Assembly: GCF_036077095.1 (NCBI RefSeq)
Contig: NZ_CP107960.1
Span: 1 to 64,000, forward strand
Reading direction: 5' to 3'
From: Streptomyces sp. NBC_00376
Lineage (GTDB): Bacteria; Actinomycetota; Actinomycetes; Streptomycetales; Streptomycetaceae
DNA: 64,000 bases
Below, in pieces: positions 35,035-44,897 of this stretch; the first letter of the stretch is position 1, and every line of letters begins with the position of its first letter. The position numbers and the translations under genes were made by a program. Below the pieces are notes generated by a model. It made no database searches. It was not told the DNA's origin and was given only the letters and a program-made list of their open reading frames with translations.

Positions 35035-37001
35035 CCCGGCGCGGACGCGGCAGCACCGGTCCCAGCCGACCCTCCGCCCTGCCTCAGGGGACCTACGACC
35101 CTTCCAGGCCGGTGCGCGAACTCCCCGACGGGCGAATGGTGGTGGCCTTCCACGGGGACGACGACCGCCGCCGGGTCTTCGACATCTCGCGGCTCCCACT
35201 GCCCGGCTGGCATCAGCCCCTGGCTGCGGCAGTGGCAGAGCGGACCGGCCCCGGCGGAGGGCTCCGCACATTCTCCGCAGCGACCACCGGCTGGGGAGCC
35301 CAGAGCCGGCTGGTGAAGTTCCTCGCCTCCCTGCCGCAACCCCCGACCAGCCCGGACCAGCTCACGCCCGACCATCTGGAAGCCTTCCACGACCACCGGG
35401 CCAAGACCACGCCGACCACAGCACTGCGGGACCTGGGCGAGGCCCGGATGCTGTTCACCCTTACCTCCCTACGCGACAAGGTCACCGCTGAGGTCCTCGA
35501 CCACATTCAGCGACGCCTGCCCACACCCCGCGCACCCGAACCCGCGACTGCGGCCCCCGACGCCGAGAACCCCCGGGGCGGCGAGAAGCGGCTGACCAGC
35601 GGCTACTCCGACGGAGAACTGGAGCGGCTGCTGGCCGCGCTGCGGGCAGACGCCGCCAAGGTCCGCGACCGCATCCGGGCCGGTGAGGACCTGCTGCGTC
35701 GCTTCCGGGCCGATCCGCTCGCCCTAGACGAGCGCGACCGGGTCCTGGGCCGGATGCTGGAGCGGATGGCCGTCACCGGCCAGGTCCCCACGCCTGCCGC
35801 GGTCCGGCCCAGTCCTTTCTGCCCCGAGCGCCAGGAACTGGCCGGGCAGTTGTTCCTGAGGCTTCGGGACCTGTCGCCGCTGATGATGCTCCAGGCGGCG
35901 CTCTCGGAGCGCAACGGCGAGACCATCAAGGAACTTCCGGTCCGCCACCGCGTGCTGGAGGACCGGGCGGTGGAGCTGGTCATCGTCAAGCGGCGCCGTG
36001 GCGCAAGGCGCTGGTTCGAGACCGTGACCTGGGAGATCGGGGCCCCGGGCCGTGAACTGCACACCCCGGGCGGGTTCTACCTCCTGCTGCTGGAGCTGAC
36101 TGCCCGCAGCCGTCAGCGGTGCACCTCTTCGCTGCTGTGGTCTGTCTGGCGCAACGGTCACGGAGCCGGGCTCGGCGTTGCCGACGACCACTACGCACCG
36201 TTCCAGGATTCGCTGAGCTGTACGTCTGTCCTGCCGACCGTGTGGGCGGCGAACCGGTCCCGGCCCCTGCTCGCCGACCCCCAGCCCTCTATCGGAGCTG
36301 ATGGCGCGTCGCCTGTGACAGCCGCCCCGGGACTGCCGCTGCAGGTCAGTTTCAACCGGATCAAGACCAGCATGGAGGTGCGGCGCACGAAGCGGATGGG
36401 CGGCCACCTGCCGTCGGCCGCCAAGTCCAACACCATGCAGGTGCTGTTCCGCAACTACCTCAGCGGTGACCCCGTCATCACCTCCTGGGCGGAGGAAGTC
36501 CTCGGTGAGGCCCTCGTCGATGCCGAACAGGCCGCCCGTCGCGCTCACGAGCAGGCGGCACAGGCTGCCGGAGGAGGACCGCGAGTCCTGCCCGGCCCGG
36601 GTGACGCCGATGCTCTGACCGAGGGTGGTCTTGACGCGGACACGGCCCGGCAGGCCGCGGAGGGCAGTATCGACACCGGGTGGACGGCCTGCGCCGACCA
36701 CGACCGGCACCCGCTCACCCAACAGCCGTGCCAAGTAACCTTCCTGGACTGTTTCCACTGCGGGAACTGCCTGGTCACCCGGGATCATCTGCCCCGTCTC
36801 CTCGGCCTGCTCGACGCCCTGGCCCAGCGCCGTCGCGAGCTGTCCGACGAGGTGTGGTGGCAGCGCTACGGCCCGGCCTGGGTCGCCATCCGCCAGAACA
36901 TCCTCGTCAAGTTCACTCCCGCCGAACTCCAGCAGGCCCGGACCGAGCAGCCGCACGACGCTCTGCTTGACCTGGTCGAGAACCCTTGGGAACTGCCGTG
37001 A
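35031..37001 (+). CDS. Large recombinase-like protein, second of the trio
   Basis: A 656-residue protein coupled to genes on both sides by four-base overlaps. It has a core-binding-like N-terminal half (TSPDQLTPDHLEAFHDHRAK) and a catalytic-domain-like region (MMLQAALSERNGETIKELPV). Where tyrosine recombinases carry Arg and Hx2R the match is poor, so it may be a degenerate partner subunit. The C-terminus has a Cys/His-rich segment (CADHDRHPLTQQPC, CFHCGNC), probably zinc-binding. It corresponds to TnpB of Tn554-type elements by position and size. Confidence 0.7.
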   Translation: MTRRGRGSTGPSRPSALPQGTYDPSRPVRELPDGRMVVAFHGDDDRRRVFDISRLPLPGWHQPLAAAVAERTGPGGGLRTFSAATTGWGAQSRLVKFLASLPQPPTSPDQLTPDHLEAFHDHRAKTTPTTALRDLGEARMLFTLTSLRDKVTAEVLDHIQRRLPTPRAPEPATAAPDAENPRGGEKRLTSGYSDGELERLLAALRADAAKVRDRIRAGEDLLRRFRADPLALDERDRVLGRMLERMAVTGQVPTPAAVRPSPFCPERQELAGQLFLRLRDLSPLMMLQAALSERNGETIKELPVRHRVLEDRAVELVIVKRRRGARRWFETVTWEIGAPGRELHTPGGFYLLLLELTARSRQRCTSSLLWSVWRNGHGAGLGVADDHYAPFQDSLSCTSVLPTVWAANRSRPLLADPQPSIGADGASPVTAAPGLPLQVSFNRIKTSMEVRRTKRMGGHLPSAAKSNTMQVLFRNYLSGDPVITSWAEEVLGEALVDAEQAARRAHEQAAQAAGGGPRVLPGPGDADALTEGGLDADTARQAAEGSIDTGWTACADHDRHPLTQQPCQVTFLDCFHCGNCLVTRDHLPRLLGLLDALAQRRRELSDEVWWQRYGPAWVAIRQNILVKFTPAELQQARTEQPHDALLDLVENPWELP

Positions 37002-39084
37002 CCACCGCCATGCGACTCATGCCCGGTCCGGGCCGACTCACGCAGGCCCGGGCCGACACAACGGATCCGTACGTCTTCCACGGTCGGCGCCTGCGCGAGG
37101 GCTGTCGGCTCGAAGAGACCTCGCGGTTCAGCGACGACGTCTGGGTCCTGGGCCCGGCGATGCTCAAGAAGCACGAGCGCCGGGCCATCCTCGACTTCGC
37201 CCTCATCCCCGCCACCAACCGGCAGGCCGCGAAGGAACTCTGCTACGCGATGCTGTCCGGGACTGTCCCGGCAGGCGAGGACCGGGCCGCCGTCGGCAGC
37301 ATCCGCACCGCCTTCACCGAGTACGTCCGGTTCCTGCGCTGGGCCGCCGATCGCACCACTCGCCTGGACGCCCTGACAGGACGGGATCTTGAGGACTTCC
37401 AGCGCTTTCTGATCAAGTCGCTGCCCGCATCTGACGCCCGCCAGAAGGCCCGCTCAGCAGCGCGCAAGTTCTGGATCTGGCGCAACTCCCTGCCCTCGGA
37501 CGCCCTGCGGTTCGATCCCCGGCACCTCGACGGATGGAGCGAGCCCAAGGCACACAGCGGCGAGAACGCCACCGCACGGATCCCCGAAGAGGTCCTCGGG
37601 CCGCTGTTCGTCTGGGCGATGCGCTTCATCAACGAGTTCTCCGCCGACATCCTCGCGGCGGACCGCTATTGAAGGACCCCGCTGGCAGCGCCGACAGAGC
37701 CGCACCTCTACGGCGCCCCGCCCATCCAGCTGCGGGCCTGGCTGGACGAGCAGATCGCGGCACGGCGGCCGCTGCCTGGCTGGCGCGGCGAGCCCAGCAC
37801 CACCGGGGTCGCCGACGCGCTGGGCCGGAGCCCGATCTCGCTCGGCCGCTACCGGCACCTGATCGAGGAGGCCGCCGCGATCGTGGGACTCACCCCGCAG
37901 ACCGTCGGCGACCGGCCCATCTGCGGCCGACTCGACGACCAGCCGTGGATCGCAGCGATCCTGGCCGACCATACCGAGCCCGACAGCCTCGCCGCCCTGG
38001 CCCGTATGCTGCAGGACGCCTGCTACCTGGTCCTTTCCTTCCTCTCCGGCGCTCGCGACAGCGAGATCAAGCACCTCAAACGCGGTGGCCTGAGGACCGA
38101 GTGCGACGCGGACGGGACGCCTTATCGCTGGAAGATGCACAGCCTGGCCTTCAAGGCCGAGGACGACCCTGCCGGCGTCCCGGCCGTCTGGAGCATCGGG
38201 GAACCGCTGCCCGGGCCATCGCAGTCCTGGAGCAGTTGCAGCCGCCCGGCACCGACTTCCTCTTCGCCCGCCTTGCCCACAGCCCAGGGGTCAAGCGCAC
38301 GGCCGTCAGCCAGGTGCTGACCAGCGGGGCTACCAATGCACGCCTGAACACCTTCGCCGCCTGGATCAACGACTACTGCCAGCAGCACGGCCGCACCGAC
38401 GGCATTCCCACGGTCAACAAGCAGCCCTGGCACCTGAAAAACAGCCAGTTCAGAAGGACTTTGGCGTGGTTCATCGCGCGCCGGCCCGGCGGTGTCATTG
38501 CCGGGGCACTGGCCTTCCGGCACCACTGCGTCCAAGTTTTCGAAGGCTACGCAGGCACCAGCGAATCCGGCTTCCGGGCCGAGGTGGAGAGCGAGCAGGC
38601 CCTGGCCCGCGGCGAACACCTCATGGCCGCGATCGACGCCCACGAGCACACCGAACTCACCGGCCCGGCTGCCGAGGAGGCCGCCCGCCGCCTGGAGGAG
38701 TTCGGCGCACGGGCCCGCTTCCAGGGCAAGGTCGTCCTCGACGACAACCGGCTGAGGCGGCTTATGGCCAAGCACGACCCGGCCGTCTATCCCGGCGAGT
38801 ACATCACCTGCATCCACGACCACGCCAAGGCCCTCTGCGAACGCGCTCGCCGAGGACGAACCGAGGGGCTGCCCGACCACGGCGGCTGCAAGCCCCTGGC
38901 CTGCCGCAACGTCGCGCTCACCCCGGAGAACACCGCGGCCTGGCAGCGCGAGATCGACCGCATCACCCGCCGTCTGGCCTCCCGGCCCACGCTGCCGCCG
39001 CTGTTGCGGCACCGGCTGGAGTCCCGCCGCGCGGAGATCGCCGCGTTCCTCCTGGAGAACACCACCGGCCTGGAGTCCGCATGA
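36998..39084 (+). pseudogene. Third recombinase of the trio, two frameshifts
   Basis: Coding runs in three frames. 36998-37672 contains DRTTRLDALTGRDLEDFQRF and ends with IPEEVLGPLFVWAMRFINEF. About 37673-38210 has LSFLSGARDSEIKHLKRGGL with the catalytic-type Arg. About 38210-39084 has NKQPWHLKNSQFRRTLAWFI and ALAFRHHCVQVFEGYAGTS with the His/Arg and Tyr region. Roughly 695 residues if repaired. GTGA overlap with the second gene and ATGA overlap with the next show it was part of a four-gene operon. The two indels disable it as read. Confidence 0.7.
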
Positions 39085-39494
39085 GCCGTCCTGCCGACGT
39101 CCCCGCCGAGGCCCGCGTCCGCCGTGTCATGGACCAGTACATGACGGAGTGCCAGGACAACGGCACCAGGCCGAGCGTCCTCGCCCTGGCCACCAAGCTC
39201 GGTCTGAGCAACACGACCTTCCGGCGGCACTTCCCTGACCTGGCCAAAGAGATTTCCGCCGCCCGCTCGACCCCGGAACCCGCTGCCGCAGCGGAAAGGC
39301 ATCCGAGCCCTTACGAGATCCTTGCCGCCAGGAACGCCAAGCTCCGCCGGGCGAACCGGTCGCTGACGGAAACCCTCCGGTTCGCGGTGGCCCAGATCCA
39401 GCGTCTGGCCGTGGACAACGCCCGCCTGCGCGAAGCCCTCGAAGCCAGCAGCAAGGTCACCCGCATCGATCGGACCGGTCGTCCTGGACACTGA
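39081..39494 (+). CDS. TnpC-like helix-turn-helix/coiled-coil protein
   Basis: A 137-residue protein. Its N-terminal half holds a helix-turn-helix (PSVLALATKLGLSNTTFRRH) and its C-terminal half is a coiled coil (LRRANRSLTETLRFAVAQIQ, RLREALEASS). Small proteins like this follow the recombinases in Tn554-like elements (TnpC/DUF6262-type) and help set recombination orientation or efficiency. It is coupled to the third recombinase by an ATGA overlap. Confidence 0.7.
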   Translation: MSRPADVPAEARVRRVMDQYMTECQDNGTRPSVLALATKLGLSNTTFRRHFPDLAKEISAARSTPEPAAAAERHPSPYEILAARNAKLRRANRSLTETLRFAVAQIQRLAVDNARLREALEASSKVTRIDRTGRPGH

Positions 39495-39556
39495 CGATGG
39501 CCAGTCGGCCGCAATCCGAGCTGGTGGGCGATGGCGCAAGCCGTGCCTAACGGCCC

Positions 39557-40231
39557 TCACCGGCAGGGCCGTTGACCACGGAGGCCAGACTTCGGTCCCC
39601 TGGAGCGGCGCCGAGGTTTGAGCGCCTTGGCCTGAGCTCTGGCGAGCAGATCGGTGAGAACCTCCACGTCGCAGGCGCTGTCCAGTTCCGAAAGGCTCCT
39701 CTCTACCGATTCCACATCCCTGCTGGTCGGGTCCATGTCCATGTGGTCGAGGGCGAAGGTCAGCAGCTTGCAGTGCCGGAGACCGTCCCCCAGTGCCCGG
39801 GCACGGAAGAGCTCGGCTCGCAGACCCTCGGCGTCCAGGATTTCGCACTGCGCTGCGAGAGCGTGGAAGTCGCTGCGTGACCAACCCACGATGGTCTGGA
39901 AGTCGTGCTCACACAAGGTGTCGTCGAAGCAGGCCAGGAGAAGGGCAGACTGGGCGGTGGACCAGGCAGAGCCCGAGATCAGGACGCAGTCCACCCGTCC
40001 GTGCTGCAGCTGCACGCCGTCGGCGGCGAGCCGGCGAGATTCGGGTTCCGGAGGCGGTTCCGTCGATCTGACGCGACGAAGCTCGTCGAAGAGGGATCGG
40101 CACGTTTCCACCGATGGCTCGCCGTCCGTAGGTGGGCGCCGGTGATAGAGGGCGATGAAAAGCGCGCGCTCGACGATGTCCGTCTCGTCCCGACCTATGA
40201 GAACGCTGCCCGGCAGCAGGTCAGCGGTCAT
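39557..40231 (-). CDS. Unknown passenger protein B of the trio element
   Basis: A 224-residue acidic helical protein (ADLLPGSVLIGRDETDIVER; QSALLLACFDDTLCEHDFQT; HFHALAAQ-like helix; basic tail ending LRGQRPCR). Its ATG overlaps the stop of the 124-residue gene by four bases, so the two are expressed together. It lies inside the mobile element and opposite in direction to the recombinases, the place where such elements carry cargo. No family is recognised; a defence or toxin-antitoxin role is only a possibility. Confidence 0.5.
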   Translation of the reverse strand: MTADLLPGSVLIGRDETDIVERALFIALYHRRPPTDGEPSVETCRSLFDELRRVRSTEPPPEPESRRLAADGVQLQHGRVDCVLISGSAWSTAQSALLLACFDDTLCEHDFQTIVGWSRSDFHALAAQCEILDAEGLRAELFRARALGDGLRHCKLLTFALDHMDMDPTSRDVESVERSLSELDSACDVEVLTDLLARAQAKALKPRRRSRGPKSGLRGQRPCR

Positions 40232-40602
40232 ATCTCCCGGATCCGCTGCCGCCACCACGCTGCTGCATGCCATGAACTCACCGATGCGGCAGATGGGTCG
40301 GGCAGGGTGCGACGGAGGAATTCCTCATCGAGTCGGGCGACGATCCTGCGCAGCCCTCCCCGCGCTGCGGGCGGCAGTCGGCGGAGGGCGTCTTCGAGGG
40401 TGTCCCGGGCGTCCGTCGGGTCGCAGCAGGGGCAGCCGTCCCAAGGCAAATACAGGTATCGGCCGGGCCTCTGGAGGAAACTCTCGTATCGGTGCAGGGC
40501 CTCAGCAACAGCACCGGGCCAAAGGTGCCAGGCTTCGATCTGGTTGATGGCCGCCCGAGTTCGGCGGGGAATGCCTGGAATCTGGCGGACGGGACGGGTC
40601 AT
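40228..40602 (-). CDS. Unknown passenger protein A of the trio element
   Basis: A 124-residue protein, first of two coupled passenger genes. It includes AAINQIEAWHLWPGAVAEAL, RYLYLPWDGCPCCDPTDARD with a CPCC group, and a helical end (LRRIVARLDEEFLRRTL). The ATG at 40602 has only a weak ribosome binding site; starts further upstream to 40656 are open. The cysteine group could bind metal. No family recognised. Confidence 0.5.
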   Translation of the reverse strand: MTRPVRQIPGIPRRTRAAINQIEAWHLWPGAVAEALHRYESFLQRPGRYLYLPWDGCPCCDPTDARDTLEDALRRLPPAARGGLRRIVARLDEEFLRRTLPDPSAASVSSWHAAAWWRQRIREI

Positions 40603-40812
40603 GCTTCGGGCTGGCCACCGCTGAGCGCGGATGGCGCCGGGCGGCCTACGCGCCATCGGCCTTTCGGGTCTGCGTCATGACGCCCATCATGCCAGAGCTC
40701 ACGGTCACAGTCGGCGGGTGGGCCCGGCGGAGAATGACGGCACCAGCCCACCGACACAGCCCCAGAAGACTCTGACCACCGGTCAACGGTCAGCTTGCAA
40801 CTACCTCCACAA

Positions 40813-42083
40813 CGTCGCGATGGACTGGCACACCCGCTGCATCATCGGTCTGCGGGTGACTCCGGTGTCGACGAAGGCGATCGACGCCACAGCCGTCCTC
40901 TATCAGTCCTACCGCCCCAAGCCGATCCCGCAGAGCTGGCCGAGGGAGGCGGCTTGGCCCGAGCACGGCATTCCGCGCGGGGTGCTGGTAGAGGCTGAGG
41001 CCGTCCACGGACCCGTCACCGGGGTCTGGGGGCCGAAGCTTGCTCCGGAGACGTTGATCGTCGACCACGGCAAGATCTACCTGTCGGCGCACCTGACCAG
41101 CGTCTGCCACCGGATGGGATCTCGGTGCAGCCGGCTCGCCTGCGCACGGGCCGGGACAAGGGGCCGGTGAAGCGGTATTTCCGCACCCTGCGCGAAGACC
41201 TGCTGCAGCGGCTGCCCGGCTACAAGGGACCGGACATCCACTCGCGCGGGCTGAACCCGGAGAAGGACGCCTTCTTCTTCCACCACGAGCTGGAGGCGAT
41301 CATCCGCGAGTGGACGGCGGTGTCGTACCACCGCAGACCACATGAGGGCCTGCTCGATCCGTACTTGCCGAACGTGGAGTTGTCGCCGGCAGCGATGTTC
41401 GAGCACGGACTCGCGCGGGCCGGCTACATCGAGGTGCCCCGCGACCCGAACCTGGCCTACGAGTTCCTCGACGTCACGATGCGCACGGTCCAGCACTACG
41501 GTGTTGAGATCAACGGCCGCCGCTACAACGGCGACTGGCTCGACGGGCTGCGGGACATGGCAGGATCCGCCATCGGCCTCGACAAACGTCGGCTTCCCTT
41601 CTGCGCGGACCCCACGACGTCACCAGGATCTACTTCCGGGACCACGAACGCGTCTGGCACACCCTCCAGTGGGAGCACGGGCCCAGCCTGAACATGCCGC
41701 TGAGTGAAGAAGCTCTGCAGTTCGCCCGACGGCTCGCAGCGAAAAAGTACACCTACCCCGACGACCGGCTCGCCCTCTCGCTCCTGCTTGCGCGCTGGAA
41801 TCTCGACCTGGGCAACTCGCTCGCCGAGCGGCGGATGGCCTTGCGGCTAGCCCGAGAACAGCTCAGCGACGAGCTGCCCGGGCCCAGGGAGCGCGCCGTC
41901 GTCCAGCTTCACCTCGGTCGCCCACGTGCTGACCCTGCCAGCCCAGCCCCAGGCGCCCTCGCTGGAATCCGCCGGCCACCTGGAACCCGAGACCGGCGAC
42001 GACCACGCCGACGGCCTCGAAGAGAGCTCGACGAGGAGCTCGACTTCTACGCCACGGCATTGAAGGACGCGGATGAAGACTGA
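40813..42083 (+). pseudogene. tnsB: TnsB-like transposase, 3' part with catalytic Glu changed
   Basis: It continues tnsB after the 7.3-kb insertion: AMDWHTRCIIGLRVTPVSTK, the second catalytic Asp in TLIVDHGKIYLS, then DKGPVKRYFRTLREDLLQRL. In this family the last block usually reads DKGPVERFF, with the third catalytic Glu; here it is Lys. Frameshifts lie near 41120, 41605 and in the C-terminal tail (RDHERVWHTLQWEHGPSLNM; LSLLLARWNLDLGNSLAERR). The stop overlaps the tnsC start. Even without the insertions this copy would be catalytically dead. Confidence 0.8.
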
Positions 42084-42655
42084 TCGCTCCAGGACGCGCT
42101 CCGCCGACGCACCCTACGACCTGCGGTCCCGGCTCGACCAGCTCACCCTGTCCCACAAGGAAGGGTTCCAGCGCTTCGCCGAAGCTCCACCACGGCCGCG
42201 GCCCGAGTCGTTGACCCGCCGCCAGATGAAGGTGCTGAGCGAGAACGCCCTCGCCGAGTACAACCACGGTCGGCGCAAGTGGCACGCGAACCTCGGACCA
42301 CTGTGGATTCCGCAGATGGAGGCCCTCCACGAAGACCTCTGGGACATCTTCGACAGCAACGAACAGGACAGCGACAGGATCAAGAGCGGCATCGCGCTGG
42401 ATGCCTTCCCCGGCTTGGGCAAGACTACGGCCGCGCTGGCCTTCGCCCGCAAACTCCACCGGAGGATCCTGCGCGAGGAAGGCGAACTCACCGACGCCGG
42501 ACATCAACGCTGGCCCGTCTGTCGCGTCGGGCTGACCGCGAACACGGGAATGCGCGATTTCAACCGGGCGATCTTGGAGTACTACGAACACCCCGGCCGC
42601 TTCCGCGGCACCGCGGCGGAATTCGGCTATCGGGCCCTGGACAGCATGCTGACAG
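42073..42655 (+). pseudogene. tnsC: TnsC-like AAA+ ATPase, 5' part
   Basis: The first roughly 194 residues of a TnsC/TniB-type ATPase. They contain ENALAEYNHGRRKWHANLGP, Walker A at about 112-118 (FPGLGKT), and VGLTANTGMRDFNRAILEYY. The coding is interrupted at LDSMLTA by an IS1380-family element and resumes at 44339. TnsC ATPases connect the target selector to the TnsAB transposase. The ATG overlaps the tnsB tail, consistent with a tnsABCD operon. Confidence 0.85.
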
Positions 42656-44338
42656 CTGAGCCCGGATCCACCGGCTTGATTTCGGAGTGATCGTTTCGGG
42701 GTTGTCCTGGCGGTCGGCGAGATGATCTGGCCGTTCGAGCAGGGAGTACCCGCTGGTCTGTCCAGCTCTTCCACGTGTTCGGCGGTCTCGGGCCCTTGCG
42801 GGCGGGGTGGCCAAGGCTTCTCAGGTGGTGGGTGGTGGCGCGTGCACCAGGTCGAAGAGGTGGTTGAAGTCGTTGGCCCAGGGCCAGTGTTCGGACAGGT
42901 GGAGGATGAGGCGCCGGGCCGAACGGGCCAGGCGGGCCGGCACGTTGATCAGGTGGTCGCGGATCGTTGCGGTGGTGGCCTTGGCGTGGAAGGCGGACGC
43001 CAGGGCGCCGGCGGCGCGGGTCAGATTGTGCGCGAGAGCGGCCAGCGCGAACCAGGCGGCGTTCGCCTGGAAGTGCCCGGAGGGGGCGTGGGCGAACGGG
43101 CCGTTCTTCAAGTCCGCGATCACCTGTTCCACGACAGCGTGCCGCCTGTGATCACGTTCGGTATCGAAGAGGGAGAGCGGAGAGTCGGTGAACGCGGCGT
43201 GATAGCGCCAGGTAGCGAAGAGCGTGCCCTGCCCCTCGGGCACCGCCCGGGAGTTGAGCCGTTTGACGCGGCGCACGATCAGACGGGCGGTGACCTGCTG
43301 CTTCTTCGGCTTGGAGGTGAAGGCGGCGTAGGTGGTCTCGGCTATCTCGGCGTCCGAGATCCAGCATTGCCCCTCCTCGTCCCACACCGCCTTGGGGTAC
43401 TTGATCGCCTTCCACGCGGCTTCGTCGATGCCCGCGATCGCGTCCTTGACCGAGGCGTTCATCCGCACGTGACCGAGAACCGGACGCCCAGGGCCCGGCA
43501 GGCGTTCACGACATCGGCGCCGTAGAACGCGGAGTCGGCCCGCACGACCAGCAGGCCGCTCGCGCCGCACGCTTGCGCGGTGCGGATCGATTCGGCGACG
43601 AACGCAGCCGCACCTCGAGCGGAGTTGGACGGTCCCTTGCGCAGGCGGGTGGCGGCGATCACCGGAGCGGCCAGCGGGGTGGAGACGATCCCGAGCAGCG
43701 CGTTCAAGCCCTTGACCTTGCTGTATCCGTAGCCGGCTCCCTGCTTGGAGTAGCCGTACGTTTGGCGGATCGTGTCGTCGATGTCCACGTAGGCCACCTG
43801 GTCGGCGCCGGGCAGCAGCGGGGTGTGCGCGGCCAGTTCGGGCAGGAACCGGCGGGCCACCGCGTGCAGTTGCTTCACGTGTCCGTGGCTGAAGGAGCGC
43901 AGGTACGAGCCCAGCGTGGACGGCGCCCGCACCCCGCTGAACAGCCGCGGCAGCCCACCGTGCCGCAGCCGGTCCATGTCATCGATGCTGTCCGCCCCGG
44001 CGACCATGCCGCCGACCAGCGACATCAGCTTCGCCGCGGGGAAGGCCCCGGTGCCGTCCTTCGAGGCCGGCAGCCGGACGTGCTCGTCGACGAGTGCGGG
44101 CAGTCCGCACCGCTCGGCCAGCCGCACCACCGGGGCCAGCCCGCCGTACCCGACCAGATTCGGATCATCAAACCGTGCGGAGACCCTCGCTGAGGCATGG
44201 GAAGATTGCATCTCGGAAGTGCCTTGCTGATCGTGCGTGCTGGAAGCGTGAAGAACTCCCATCATCGCAGGTCACAAGGCACTTCCTCGTTTTCGGAGAA
44301 GCTATCCACAGGCATCAAGCCGGTGGATCCGGGCTCAG
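42656..44338 (-). mobile_element. IS1380-family insertion sequence inside tnsC
   Basis: A 1,683-base element with perfect 25-base inverted repeats at 42656-42680 and 44314-44338 (outer bases CTGAGCCCGGATCCACCGG). It splits tnsC. A clean target duplication is not obvious, although ACAGCT occurs on both flanks. The transposase gene inside is frameshifted. Confidence 0.85.
42821..44211 (-). pseudogene. IS1380-family transposase, frameshifted
   Basis: The N-terminal part runs from DDPNLVGYGGLAPVVRLAER through VAYVDIDDTIRQTYGYSKQG to LLVVRADSAFYGADVVNACR, ending near 43465. Coding then shifts frame to MNASVKDAIAGIDEAAWKAI and runs to WPWANDFNHLFDLVHA at 42821. The catalytic acids of this DDE family (first Asp in VDIDDT, second in RADSAF) are present. 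One indel near 43465 separates the halves. Confidence 0.8.
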
Positions 44339-44897
44339 ACACAGCTGCTGATCGTCGACGATCTGCATTTTTCTCCGCTGGAACCAACGGGCCGGCATCG
44401 AGGTGAGCAATCACTTCAAGTACATCGCCAACGAGTTCCCGGTCACCCTGCTCCTGATCGGGGTCGGGCTGGAAACCCGCGGCCTGTTCAGCGAGGGCAC
44501 CGAATACAAGAACGCGGTCCTCGCCCAGACCGGCCGCCGCACCACCCGCCTCGGCATGGCCCCGTTCAACATCAACGCCGAGCGGGGGCGGTCCGAGTGG
44601 CGCAACATGCTCCTCGCGATCGAAGAGCGCATCGTCCTGTCCGGCAAGCGCCCCGGGATGCTCGCGGACGATCCGTCGGACTACCTGTTCGCCCGCAGCA
44701 GCGGGCACATCGGCTCGCTCATGACGCTGATCAACCGCGGCTGCCAGAGAGCCGTACGCACCGGCACCGAGTACATCGACACGAAGCTGCTGGAGAACGT
44801 GAAGAACGATGCCGCGGCCGAGCGCGCCCGCGAAGAGCTCGATCAGGCTCTTACCTCGGGCCGTCTGGTGAGCCGGCCGAAGCGGACCGCGGAATGA
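44339..44897 (+). pseudogene. tnsC: TnsC-like AAA+ ATPase, 3' part
   Basis: It continues after the IS1380 insertion with LLIVDDLHFL, the Walker B/sensor region, then VSNHFKYIANEFPVTLLLIG and EWRNMLLAIEERIVLSGKRP, and a C-terminal helical domain to KRTAE. Joined to 42073-42655 it makes an intact-looking ATPase of about 375 residues. The stop overlaps the tniQ start (ATGA). Confidence 0.8.

Larger units (their letters stand above)
33471..40812 (+). mobile_element. Three-recombinase (Tn554/RIT-like) element inside tnsB
   Basis: About 7.34 kb that interrupts tnsB between MQAELT and AMDWHTRC. It carries three consecutive, overlapping site-specific recombinase genes and a small helix-turn-helix/coiled-coil gene on the plus strand, and two unknown genes on the minus strand. 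The layout matches Tn554-type TnpA-TnpB-TnpC or recombinase-trio elements, which insert without obvious inverted repeats or duplication, and none are obvious here. Both junctions are set by the tnsB reading frame and are accurate to a few bases. The third recombinase is frameshifted, so this copy may be immobile. Confidence 0.75.
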
